Shown here one piece after another: positions 17,013-25,563 of a stretch of DNA of 64,000 bases; within the stretch, counting starts at the first letter, position 1, and the number at the start of each line of letters is the position of its first letter. The notes beneath the pieces are model-generated. The model ran no database searches. It saw only the letters and a program-made list of their open reading frames with translations, and was not told the DNA's origin. This stretch comes from Comamonas sp. lk (lineage in GTDB: Bacteria; Pseudomonadota; Gammaproteobacteria; Burkholderiales; Burkholderiaceae_C). The translations under genes and the position numbers were made by a program. The DNA lies in assembly GCF_900564145.1 (NCBI RefSeq), contig NZ_UOOB01000001.1, positions 2,544,754 through 2,608,753 of the forward strand, given 5' to 3'.

Positions 17013-20000
17013 ATGTCTTTGAAGATCACCTTCCCCGAGCAACTTCCCGTATCCAGCCGCCGTGACGAGATCATGGAGGCCATGGACCGCCACCAGGTCA
17101 TCATCGTCTGTGGCGAGACGGGTTCGGGCAAGACCACGCAGCTGCCCAAGATCGCGCTGGCGCTGGGCCGGGGCAAGGTCAACGCCGTGCCCGATGAAAA
17201 AGGGCAGGTGCGCGGCCACTTGATCGGCCACACCCAGCCGCGCCGGATTGCGGCCTCATCGGTGGCCAAGCGCATTGCCGAGGAGCTCAACACCCAGCCC
17301 GGCGAAGTGGTGGGCTACAAGGTGCGTTTTCAGGACACGCTGCAAAAAGGCGCCTCGGTCAAGCTGATGACGGACGGCATCTTGCTGGCCGAAACCCAGA
17401 CCGATCCGCTGCTCAAAGCCTACGACACGCTGATCATCGACGAGGCGCACGAGCGCAGCCTGAACATCGATTTCTTGCTGGGCTATCTCAAGCAGATCCT
17501 GCCCAAGCGCCCCGATCTCAAGGTGGTGGTGACTTCGGCCACGATTGATGCCGACCGTTTTGCCAAGCATTTCGAGTCCAAGAACGGCCCCGCGCCGGTG
17601 ATCATGGTCTCGGGTCGTACCTTCCCCGTGGAGATGCGCTACCGCCCCTTCGAGGAAAAGAAGGAACTGGACCTGAACGACGCCATTGCCGATGGCGTGG
17701 ACGAGCTGTGGCAAGGCGGCAAGGGCGGCGACATTCTGGTGTTTCTGCCCGGCGAGCGCGAAATCCGCGAGGCGGCCGACCATTTACGCAAGCATTTGCA
17801 GCACTCGCCCGTGCTGCGCAGCGCTGAAGTGCTGCCGCTGTTCTCGCGCCTGTCCCAGGCCGAGCAGGACCGCATTTTTGACGGCCATACGGGTCGCCGC
17901 ATTGTGCTGGCCACCAATGTGGCAGAAACCTCGCTCACGGTTCCTGGCATTCGATACGTGATTGATGCAGGTACAGCGCGCGTCAAGCGCTATTCCTTCC
18001 GTAGCAAGGTGGAGCAGTTGCTGGTCGAGCCCATTTCGCAGGCCGCCGCCAACCAGCGCGCCGGCCGCTGCGGCCGTGTGGCCAACGGTATCTGCATACG
18101 CCTCTATGACGAGGCAAGCTTTGCCAGTCGCGATCGGTTTACCGACCCGGAAATTCTGCGCTCCTCGCTGGCCGGCGTGATCTTGCGCATGAAGGCGTTG
18201 GGCCTGGGCGATGTGGTGCATTTCCCGTTTCTGGAAGCGCCTTCGGGCCGCGCCATTGCCGACGGCTACCAGTTGCTGGCCGAGCTGGGCGCGGTGGACG
18301 ACCACGGCCAGCTGCTGCCCATGGGCAAGGAGCTGTCGCGTCTGCCGCTGGACCCGCGCGTGGGCCGCATGATTTTGGAGGCACGCAGCCGGCGCGCTCT
18401 GGCCGAGGTGCTGATAATAGCCTCGGCCCTGTCGGTGCAGGATGTGCGCGACCGCCCCATGGAGGCGCAGCAGCAGGCCGATCAGGCCCACGCCAAGTTC
18501 GACGACGACAAGAGCGAGTTCACCGGCTATCTGCGCCTGTGGAAATGGCTGTCGGATGCGCGCGGCGGCAAGGTGGTGGCCAAGAGCCGCGCCGAAATGG
18601 CAGCGCAAAGCAAGCCAGCAGCAAAGCCCAGCGCCCGTAGCCAGGCTTTTCTGCCGGTCAGCCAGCGTGCCAGCGGTGCGCAGGTCGAAGGCACCGTGGA
18701 GGAGAGGCTGGCGCTGTTCAACCCGGCCGAGACCGAAGAGGGCACGCACAAGATCAGCAACCGCCAGTGGGAGCAGTTGCTGCGCCAGAACTTCATCAAC
18801 ATCCGCCGCGTGCGCGAGTGGCGTGACATCCATTCCCAACTGCTGACCGTGGTCAAGGAGCAGAAATGGCTGCTCAACAACGAGGCCGCTGGCTACGAGG
18901 CCGTGCATCTGTCCATGCTGGCCGGTTTGCTGGGCAATATTGGCTACAAGGGCGAGGAAAGCGAGTCCTATTTGGGCGCGCACGGCATCAAGTTCCACCC
19001 GCATCCGGGCGCGCATCTGTCCAAAAAGCCCGGTCGCTGGATTGTGGCGGCCGAGCAGGTCGAGACCTCGCGCCTATACGGCCGTGGCATTGCGGCCATC
19101 GAGCCTCAGTGGCTGGAAGAGGTGGGCGCCCATCTTTTGAAGAAGCAGCTGCTGGACCCGCACTGGAGCAAGAAGCAGGCCGATGTGATTGCACTGGAAC
19201 GCGCCACCTTGTACGGACTGGTGGTCTATAACGGCCGCCGCGTCAGCTACGGCCGAGTCGATCCGCACGAGGCGCGCAACCTCTTCATCCGCCAGGCGCT
19301 GGTCGAGGGCGAGTGGGAAACCAAATGGCATTTCCTGCCCGCCAATCTGAAGCTGATGCGCAAGGTGGAAGAGCTGGAGCACAAGAGCCGCCGCCAGGAC
19401 GTGCTGGTCGATGACGAGCTGATCTTTGCCTTCTACGACCAGCAGCTGCCACGCGATGTGTACAGCGGTGCCACCTTCGATCACTGGTTCCGCCAGCAAA
19501 GCAAGGGCAATCCCGATCTGCTGCGCCTGTCGCGCGACGAGCTGATGCGCCACGAGGCCGCTGGCATCACCACCGACAACTTCCCCAAGCTGGTGAAGCT
19601 GGGCGGCGTGGACTGCGCGGCCAGCTATCTGCACAGCCCCGGCGATCCGCGCGACGGCGTGACGGTGACCGTGCCGCTGTTTGTGCTCAATCAGGTGTCG
19701 GAGGAGCGGGCCGAGTGGCTGGTGCCCGGCATGCTCAAGGACAAGATTCAGGCGCTCTTGAAGAGCCTGCCCCAGCGCCCGCGCAGCCGCTTTGTGCCGC
19801 TGCCCGAGAGCGCGGCGCGCCTGGCCGAGCTGTTTACGCAGCCAGACCACTGGGCAGAAAACACGAAGAACAGTGGGCTGATCGACGTGCTGCTCAAGCA
19901 GGTGCGCGATGAAACCTCGCTGGATGTGAAGCGGGCCGACTTCAAGCTCGATATGCTGAGCCCGCATTTGTTCATGAACTTCCGCATCACGGACGAGCAC

Positions 20001-21080
20001 GGTCGCCAGCTGGGCCAGGGTCGCAATCTGGGCGCCTTGAAAGCCGAATGGGGGGCCAAGGCGCGCGGTGCTTTCCAGGCGCTTGCCTCATTAAAGATAG
20101 CTGCTGGCGCTGAAGCTGCTTCGACTTCAGATACAAACAAGCCTCAAGATCAAAAGAATCAAGCGCCAGCCGCTTCGCAATCGAGAGCACCTGCAGGCAA
20201 GCCAGAAAAATCGGCGCCTGCCCAGGCCTCGGATGCGCGCTACAAGGAGTGGAGCTTTGGCGAGCTGCCCGAGCTGATGGAAATCAAGCAGGGCGGACAG
20301 ACGCTGGTGGGCTTTCCGGCCTTGATCGACCATGGCGATTCGGTGGGCATCGAAGTGTTTGACGAGCCCGAGGTGGCGGCCGCCAAGCACCGCGTGGGCC
20401 TGCGCCGCTTGTTTGCGCTGCAGATTCGCGATGCGCTGAAATACCTGGAAAAAAACATTCCGGATCTGCAGAAAATGGCCGTGGCCTATATGCCGTTGGG
20501 CACACAGGAAGAGCTGCGCAGCCAGATCATTGACGTGGCGATAGACCGTGCTTTTCTGCAGGAGCCGCTGCCGGCCAATGAGGCCGACTTCAAGCAGCGC
20601 GTGCAGGAAGGCCGCGGCCGCCTGACGCTGATCGCCAACGAAGTGGCGCGCATGGCTGCGACGATTTTGACCGAGTACGCTGCTGCCGCGCGCAAGATCA
20701 AGGACACGAAGAATGCACCAGAGGCTACGAAGGACGGGGGCGAGCAGCTACAAAAGCTGATGCCCAAGAACTTCATCGCCATCGCGCCATGGAGCCAGTT
20801 AGGCCATTACGCGCGCTATCTCAGGGCCATCACCACGCGCCTGGATAAATACCGCGCCGACCCGGCCCGCGATGCCGCCAAGCTCAAGGAGTTGCAGCCC
20901 ATGGAGCAGCGCTACTGGCGTTTGCTGGCCGAGCGCAAGGGTCAGGTCGATGCCCGCATGCAGGAGTACCGCTGGATGCTGGAGGAGTTGCGCGTGAGCT
21001 TTTTTGCGCAGGAGCTGCGCACGCCGTATCCGGTCAGCACCAAGCGGCTGGACAAGGTCTGGCAGCAACTGCAAAGCTGA
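17013..21080 (+). CDS. hrpA: ATP-dependent RNA helicase HrpA (DEAH type)
   Basis: The 1355-aa protein has Walker A GETGSGKTT at residues 34-42, the DEAH box (LIIDEAHERSLN), motif III TSAT, and motif VI QRAGRCGR. The helicase-associated domains and the long C-terminal extension of HrpA (DUF3418) follow. E. coli HrpA has about 1300 residues. HrpA resolves stalled ribosomes and acts in mRNA processing. Two low-complexity linkers are visible: around 530-565 and around 1025-1075. The second overlaps a DNA segment resembling the dispersed repeat (20091-20166), and its peptide is Ala/Ser/Gln/Lys rich. The start at MSLKITFPEQ matches the family. Confidence 0.93.
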   Translation: MSLKITFPEQLPVSSRRDEIMEAMDRHQVIIVCGETGSGKTTQLPKIALALGRGKVNAVPDEKGQVRGHLIGHTQPRRIAASSVAKRIAEELNTQPGEVVGYKVRFQDTLQKGASVKLMTDGILLAETQTDPLLKAYDTLIIDEAHERSLNIDFLLGYLKQILPKRPDLKVVVTSATIDADRFAKHFESKNGPAPVIMVSGRTFPVEMRYRPFEEKKELDLNDAIADGVDELWQGGKGGDILVFLPGEREIREAADHLRKHLQHSPVLRSAEVLPLFSRLSQAEQDRIFDGHTGRRIVLATNVAETSLTVPGIRYVIDAGTARVKRYSFRSKVEQLLVEPISQAAANQRAGRCGRVANGICIRLYDEASFASRDRFTDPEILRSSLAGVILRMKALGLGDVVHFPFLEAPSGRAIADGYQLLAELGAVDDHGQLLPMGKELSRLPLDPRVGRMILEARSRRALAEVLIIASALSVQDVRDRPMEAQQQADQAHAKFDDDKSEFTGYLRLWKWLSDARGGKVVAKSRAEMAAQSKPAAKPSARSQAFLPVSQRASGAQVEGTVEERLALFNPAETEEGTHKISNRQWEQLLRQNFINIRRVREWRDIHSQLLTVVKEQKWLLNNEAAGYEAVHLSMLAGLLGNIGYKGEESESYLGAHGIKFHPHPGAHLSKKPGRWIVAAEQVETSRLYGRGIAAIEPQWLEEVGAHLLKKQLLDPHWSKKQADVIALERATLYGLVVYNGRRVSYGRVDPHEARNLFIRQALVEGEWETKWHFLPANLKLMRKVEELEHKSRRQDVLVDDELIFAFYDQQLPRDVYSGATFDHWFRQQSKGNPDLLRLSRDELMRHEAAGITTDNFPKLVKLGGVDCAASYLHSPGDPRDGVTVTVPLFVLNQVSEERAEWLVPGMLKDKIQALLKSLPQRPRSRFVPLPESAARLAELFTQPDHWAENTKNSGLIDVLLKQVRDETSLDVKRADFKLDMLSPHLFMNFRITDEHGRQLGQGRNLGALKAEWGAKARGAFQALASLKIAAGAEAASTSDTNKPQDQKNQAPAASQSRAPAGKPEKSAPAQASDARYKEWSFGELPELMEIKQGGQTLVGFPALIDHGDSVGIEVFDEPEVAAAKHRVGLRRLFALQIRDALKYLEKNIPDLQKMAVAYMPLGTQEELRSQIIDVAIDRAFLQEPLPANEADFKQRVQEGRGRLTLIANEVARMAATILTEYAAAARKIKDTKNAPEATKDGGEQLQKLMPKNFIAIAPWSQLGHYARYLRAITTRLDKYRADPARDAAKLKELQPMEQRYWRLLAERKGQVDARMQEYRWMLEELRVSFFAQELRTPYPVSTKRLDKVWQQLQS
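20091..20166. repeat. Dispersed-repeat-like segment inside hrpA
   Basis: TTAAAGATAGCTGCTGGCGC (20091-20110) is the canonical repeat core, followed further on by AATCAAGCGCC. The frame is kept, so the repeat is translated as a flexible linker before the C-terminal domain. Confidence 0.5.
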
Positions 21081-21155
21081 GATCGGCCGGGGGCGGTAGG
21101 GCTTGATAGCCGAGCTGCCCCAACCGTCTTAGGCATTGCAACTGCAGTCGGTGCC

Positions 21156-21629
21156 TCAGTCTCCGCGCGTACCGCTGAGCACGGGAAACTCGGCGCTGGC
21201 GGCGTTGCTGCTGCCGGATTGAGCCTGGCGCAGCAAGGCCAGCCGCCGCGTCATGCTTTCAATCTCAATGGTCTGGCTGGCGATGATCTCCTCGGCCAGC
21301 TGGCGGGTCAGCGGGTCGCGGCCATGCTTGAGCACAAGGCGGGCCATATCGACGGCACCCTCATGGTGGGGAATCATCATGACCAGAAAGTCCACATCGG
21401 CATTGCCGCTGTAGCCCGGACCATGCATGTCCCGCATCATGCGGGCCATGCCGGCATCCATCTCGGTTTGAAAGCCGGGCGCGGTGCCGGCGTCCGCGCC
21501 CGCGTCCATGGCGGCATGGTGATGATGGTGGGCGGTCTGCGCCAGGGCGTTGCCGGCCAGCAAGGCCGAGGCACAACTCAGCGCGAGATGCAAGACCAGG
21601 CCAAGCCCTGCTCCCCGGCCCGTCCTCAT
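21156..21629 (-). CDS. DUF305 family periplasmic protein
   Basis: The 157-aa protein has a signal peptide (LGLVLHLALSCASALLAGNALAQ), a His-rich start of the mature chain (TAHHHHHAAMDAG), and the DUF305 core: FLVMMIPHHEGAVDMARLVL, then EEIIASQTIEIESMTRRL. DUF305 proteins are ferritin-like four-helix proteins, often in metal or stress loci; some are linked to copper. Its start overlaps the stop of the upstream beta-propeller gene by 4 nt, so the two are translationally coupled. Confidence 0.88.
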   Translation of the reverse strand: MRTGRGAGLGLVLHLALSCASALLAGNALAQTAHHHHHAAMDAGADAGTAPGFQTEMDAGMARMMRDMHGPGYSGNADVDFLVMMIPHHEGAVDMARLVLKHGRDPLTRQLAEEIIASQTIEIESMTRRLALLRQAQSGSSNAASAEFPVLSGTRGD

Positions 21630-23002
21630 GCGGTCTGGCCTTTGACGCCGGTGCGCACATAGACCAGATTGATGCTTTTCTTGTTGCGCAATCCGCCCGA
21701 GGGCAGAGCCAGATTGCCCAGCGGGATCTGTGCAATGAATTGCGGCTGGAACGGGTCGCTGACATCAAAAGCGCTGCAGACGGTCTGGCCGGCATTGGGT
21801 GTGCCGGGCAACTCGTCTTGCTCGTGCGCCACATAGAGCAAGGTGTTCTCAGGATTGGTCCACAGACCATGGGATTCGCGGCCGTGGCTGAAAAAGCTGG
21901 CGACCATCTTGCGCTCGCCGGGCTTGGCGCTGCGGTCGATGATGGCGATCTGGCTGGAGGCCACGCCGCCGGGGCCGCTATCGTCCACCCGGGCCAGGCT
22001 GGCATAGACCACGCTGCCCTTGGCGTTGGACACAAATTCCACATGGTTGGGGCGTCCTAAAGTGCCCAGGGCCACGTTGTCCAGAAGCTCGAAACCTTGG
22101 TGCGTGGAGCGGCAGGACACGGCGTCCATCAGCTTGTGGGAGAACCAGACCTCCTTGCCGTCGGGTGTGGTCTTCATGAAAGGCGTGAAGCCCAGCTTGT
22201 CCTGGGCGCTGATATCTAGCGTGCGCAGATGCTTGGGTTGCGAGTAGCCGTCGGCGCCGGGGTTGACGCTGAACACATCGACCTTGGCCACTTTCTGGCT
22301 GGCGACAAAGGCCAGCGTGCCTTCGCGGTTGAACCAGACCTGCGCCGGGCCGTTGAGCGTGGGCAGGAACTGGCGCACCGCAGATACCTCGGAACCCCGC
22401 AGCTGGCGCAGGGCGCGGCCCACATCCAAAATGGCAATCCGGTCTTCGCCGCGCAAGGTGACCCAAAACTCCTTGCCGTTGCGGCTGAAGGTGGGCTCGT
22501 GCGGTTCGCGCCCCACGAGGATGCCGCTGGACAGGCGTTCCGCATTGGTGCTGGGGCCGGCGGCCGGGTTGGGCGTGTTGCCGATCACGCGCTTTTCCAA
22601 CGCGTCAATCAGATAGACATTGCTGGAGCCGCGCCCGCTGGTGGCGAGCAAGCGACCATCGGGCGAGGGCACGGCGCCGTGAGCGTCGATGCAGCCGTGG
22701 TAGAGCGGCTTGTGGATCATTGCCGCGTGGGTGGGGGCGACGCCGGCCGTGACGTAGCGAAACGGCGGGCGCGCATCTTCATCAAAACTGGTCAGATTGA
22801 TGGTGGTCTCCACCGTGTTGCTGCGTGGGTCGATGACGACCACGGTGTTGGAGTCTTCGTTGGTGATAAACACCCGATCGCGCACATCAATTCCCGCCCC
22901 TGTGTTTTGCGCAAAGCTGGCGGGCAGGGCCGCGACCGTGGCTGCGGCAGCCGTCGCTGCGGCAGCCGTGTATTTGAGAATTTCTCGGCGATTGGCGTGC
23001 AT
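21626..23002 (-). CDS. Tat-exported YVTN-type beta-propeller protein
   Basis: The 458-aa protein starts with MHANRREILKYTAAAATAAA, a twin-arginine signal, with cleavage near SFAQ. The mature part has repeated blades of the YVTN/YncE type (DRVFITNEDSNTVVVIDPRSN, NVYLIDALEKRVIGNTPNP, PNHVEFVSNAKGSVVYASLA), consistent with a seven-bladed propeller. Tat export suggests a cofactor or folding in the cytoplasm. Substrate and reaction are unknown. It follows the sigma/anti-sigma pair by 191 nt and is coupled to DUF305 by a 4-nt overlap. The start was moved inward because the longer N terminus lacks a signal. Confidence 0.85.
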   Translation of the reverse strand: MHANRREILKYTAAAATAAAATVAALPASFAQNTGAGIDVRDRVFITNEDSNTVVVIDPRSNTVETTINLTSFDEDARPPFRYVTAGVAPTHAAMIHKPLYHGCIDAHGAVPSPDGRLLATSGRGSSNVYLIDALEKRVIGNTPNPAAGPSTNAERLSSGILVGREPHEPTFSRNGKEFWVTLRGEDRIAILDVGRALRQLRGSEVSAVRQFLPTLNGPAQVWFNREGTLAFVASQKVAKVDVFSVNPGADGYSQPKHLRTLDISAQDKLGFTPFMKTTPDGKEVWFSHKLMDAVSCRSTHQGFELLDNVALGTLGRPNHVEFVSNAKGSVVYASLARVDDSGPGGVASSQIAIIDRSAKPGERKMVASFFSHGRESHGLWTNPENTLLYVAHEQDELPGTPNAGQTVCSAFDVSDPFQPQFIAQIPLGNLALPSGGLRNKKSINLVYVRTGVKGQTA

Positions 23003-23193
23003 AAAGACTCCTGAAAATGTCAGTTGGTGAAAGAAGCGCGCAGGGCGAAGACGACCCGGCCTGGGTGCTGGCCGGTGATCGGGTGAGCAGGGGTGGAGGT
23101 AGGGGGCGGCTTGGCCGGTGCGCAGATTCTTCGTGCATTCAGCCCCGAAGTAACGGCCGCCCAATCGTTGCTTAGTTGTTGCTCAGCGGTCGT

Positions 23194-24039
23194 TTAACTG
23201 TCGTTCAACTGCCGGTAGACCTCGGTAGCCACGCGCGTCAGTTCGGCGCGGTGAGAGCCGCCAGAAATGGCGTAGCCCAGGTTTTTGTCTACCCAGTAAA
23301 AGACGTTGACCGGACCGTCGGTACCAAAGCGAAAGGCGGTTTCGGGCCGATTTGCGGCCTTGGGTACTTCGCGGGTGACGTAGAGCGTCAGGCGCTGGCC
23401 GGTGCTGTCGTGGTACATGAACTGCGCGACCGGCCCAGTGTCGCCGGGCAGCAAGCGTCCGCCAATCAGCTCATAGCCAACAGCATGCAGGCTTGGCGGC
23501 TTGATTTCGATTCCGAGTCGCTTGGACAGCCAGCTTGCCAGTTGCTGCTCCTGGTCGGCATCGACTTCCACCGGGCGCCGTACATCGGGGCTGTACACCA
23601 CATGGGCCACGGCCGCCCGCAGTGCAAAGCCGCTGAGATCGCCGCTCTGGTAGGCGACAGCGGCAGGGTGTGCGTTGAAGGCCAGCCGGGCGCTGCGGCC
23701 GTCGTCTATGAAGCCGCGCGCCACCCAGGCCGAGCTGGCGCTGAGTACGGCAATAGCCAGGCCTGCGACAAGGCTGCGCCAGGGCCATGCCGTGGATTTG
23801 GGGCCTAGCGGCAGGCGCAGGGGCAGCGGTTCCTCAAGCACGGGATTGAGCAGATGGCGCAGCGACTGGTTTTGCGTCTGCCAGTCCTGCACGCGGCGGC
23901 GTTCATCGGGACGCGAGCTCAGAAACTGCTCGATTTCGGCGCGTCTGGCCGTGGAAAGCTGCTGATCGGCATAGGCGTGCAGATCGGCTTCGGTGATCGG
24001 TGCCGTGCCGCCGGGGTGAATGAGTTGGATTTTGTCCAT
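23194..24039 (-). CDS. Anti-sigma factor, membrane-spanning
   Basis: The 281-aa protein has an N-terminal cytoplasmic domain (ITEADLHAYADQQLSTARRAEIEQ), a single transmembrane helix at about 90-110 (SLVAGLAIAVLSASSAWVA) and a periplasmic domain that probably senses the signal. The layout and position next to an ECF sigma gene are those of RsiW/FecR-like anti-sigma factors. The N-terminal HxxxCxxC zinc motif of ZAS proteins is not visible. It starts 1 nt after the sigma factor stop, so the two are co-translated. It is probably cleaved or released on envelope stress (inference from the family). Confidence 0.85.
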   Translation of the reverse strand: MDKIQLIHPGGTAPITEADLHAYADQQLSTARRAEIEQFLSSRPDERRRVQDWQTQNQSLRHLLNPVLEEPLPLRLPLGPKSTAWPWRSLVAGLAIAVLSASSAWVARGFIDDGRSARLAFNAHPAAVAYQSGDLSGFALRAAVAHVVYSPDVRRPVEVDADQEQQLASWLSKRLGIEIKPPSLHAVGYELIGGRLLPGDTGPVAQFMYHDSTGQRLTLYVTREVPKAANRPETAFRFGTDGPVNVFYWVDKNLGYAISGGSHRAELTRVATEVYRQLNDS

Positions 24040-24040
24040 G

Positions 24041-24553
24041 TTATTTCACGCGCTGCAGTTTGCTGCTGACTTCGCGTCCTTCCATTTCGGCGCGCAAACG
24101 TTCCCTTGCCCGCGACAGCCGTGACATCACGGTGCCAATCGGCACCTGCAGCACGCTGGCCACGGCCTGGTAGCTCATCTCTTCCACGCCGACCAGCAGC
24201 AGCACCTCGCGCTGGTCATGCGACAGCTTTTGCAGCGCCCGGTCCAGATCGCGCACTTCCAGCCTGTCCGATGCGCTTGAGCGTTCGGGCTGTTCGGGCA
24301 GTGCATCCCCAGTGGCATCTTCGGGCGTGCGGCGCTGGCTGCGCATGCGGTCCACAAACAGGTTGTGCATGATGCCGAACATCCAGGCCCTGACATCGCC
24401 GCGTCTATGCCACAGGGCGAAACGCTCCCAGGCGCGCTCCAGCGTGTCCTGCACCAGATCGTCGGCACGTTCCCGGTCGGAAGTCAGGCCGCGCGCATAG
24501 CGGCGCAGGCTGGGAATGCAGGCAACAATATCCGCTTCGTCTTGAGCGCGCAT
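24041..24553 (-). CDS. ECF RNA polymerase sigma factor
   Basis: The 170-aa protein has region 2 (ARGLTSDRERADDLVQDTLERAWERFALW ... DVRAWMFGIMHNLFVDRMRS) and region 4 (LQKLSHDQREVLLLVGVEEMSYQAVASVL ... GTVMSRLSRARERLR). No region 1 or 3 is present, as in ECF factors. The start MRAQDEADIVACI fits the family length of about 170; the longer reading adds 37 unrelated residues. It probably directs transcription of its own operon, including the downstream anti-sigma gene and perhaps the propeller/DUF305 pair. Confidence 0.9.
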   Translation of the reverse strand: MRAQDEADIVACIPSLRRYARGLTSDRERADDLVQDTLERAWERFALWHRRGDVRAWMFGIMHNLFVDRMRSQRRTPEDATGDALPEQPERSSASDRLEVRDLDRALQKLSHDQREVLLLVGVEEMSYQAVASVLQVPIGTVMSRLSRARERLRAEMEGREVSSKLQRVK

Positions 24554-24717
24554 GGAGCTTGAGTGGTGTTTTTTAAAGGTTGGCTTCACTGGATAGACGC
24601 AGCCGAGCCGGCGTTTATTCCCTGCCGTGTTGAATTTCCTGTTTTTAATTTCAGGCCCTGGCAAGGCCAGATAGCGGTTCCAAGCCAGCTTTGAGCAGCT
24701 TGATAGGGTTGTAGCCC

Positions 24718-24763
24718 AGATATATCAATCGCAATTAGCTATTGATTGAATAGCAAAATACGC
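24718..24763. repeat. Dispersed repeat copy near 24.7 kb
   Basis: It begins with the same 16-mer AGATATATCAATCGCA as the copy at 8925 and continues with a TAGCTATTGATTG core. Like that copy, it lies just past the stop of a minus-strand gene. Confidence 0.6.
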
Positions 24764-24764
24764 T

Positions 24765-25283
24765 TTATTCGGCCCTGACCGGATTGAGCGCTTCTATCAA
24801 ATCATGGGCCGATACATGGCGTGCCGCTCCGAAGCCGGCTACATGGCGGGCCAGGGTGGGGGTGATGCAGACAAAGCGAAAGTCTCCCAGCGCTGTCATG
24901 GGTTCCGCTTCGGGAAAACGCTCCAGATAGCTGCTGCGTGCGCCTTGCCAGAGCACGCTGTCGTGGCCAGGGGTGGACGCCACGCCCTGAATGCTGACGC
25001 GCTCCAGCGCATGCACGCCTTGTCCGGCCACTTCATCGGCCGTCATCAAAAGACTCACGGCCGGGTGCAAGGCCATGGCTTGGGTATGGCCGGCCAGGGC
25101 GCTGACATGCAAGACGATGCAGCTGAAGCGGCTGTCCCAGGCCCAAGGTACGAAGGAGAGCAGGGGCGCGGGCAGGGCCGTGGACTGCGCAAAATCGGTC
25201 GCTGGCTGCACGGCCAAGGCGGCGGTGCGCCGGCTGACAAGCAGCGCGCGCATAGATTGCTGAAGGCGGGATTCATGTGTCAT
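24765..25283 (-). CDS. Pyridoxamine 5'-phosphate oxidase-related protein (HugZ-like)
   Basis: The 172-aa protein matches the flavin-binding split-barrel fold: MRALLVSRRTAALAV (start strand), FSCIVLHVSALAGHTQAM, LHPAVSLLM and ERVSIQGVAS strands, and the tail FRFVCITPTLARHVAGFGAAR. The GFG-with-A-R ending is characteristic of HugZ-like and PNPOx-like proteins that handle heme or FMN. The short length argues against a full heme oxygenase. It stands alone, with 281 nt to the next gene upstream (divergent). Confidence 0.8.
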   Translation of the reverse strand: MTHESRLQQSMRALLVSRRTAALAVQPATDFAQSTALPAPLLSFVPWAWDSRFSCIVLHVSALAGHTQAMALHPAVSLLMTADEVAGQGVHALERVSIQGVASTPGHDSVLWQGARSSYLERFPEAEPMTALGDFRFVCITPTLARHVAGFGAARHVSAHDLIEALNPVRAE

Positions 25284-25344
25284 GAGTCGATGGTAATCGT
25301 TGTTGCTGCGGGCCTTCGGTCGCCTGAGAGCTGGCGCCAGGTGA

Positions 25345-25390
25345 ATCTTGATTGCTTTTATTTTGATAGCTAGATGCGCAATTGATGTAA
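25345..25390. repeat. Dispersed repeat copy near 25.35 kb
   Basis: The segment TTGATTGCTTTTATTTTGAT followed by AGCTAGATGCGCAATTGATG carries the common core. It lies in the divergent promoter region between the split-barrel gene and the acyl-CoA synthetase gene. Confidence 0.45.
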
Positions 25391-25563
25391 TGGCTGCAGG
25401 GCGAATGACCTAGATTTTGAGGTCGCCTTGGTGACGCTTTCCTGGTTCAACCCCGATGTGATTCACGGGCAGTCGCACTAGCCTGCAGTCTGCGTAGTCC
25501 AAATGGACTAGCGTCTTCATTGCACCTTGGTGCCCGCCATCCTTCTTGAACTGCACGTTGCCC

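Noticed and set aside
17784..19016. A 410-codon minus-strand frame inside hrpA
   Set aside because: Antisense to helicase motifs, with His/Gln-rich text; rejected as a shadow.
21081..21155. Terminator between hrpA and the DUF305 gene
   Set aside because: GGGC-rich and GCCCC stretches are present, but the arms do not pair well and no T run follows.
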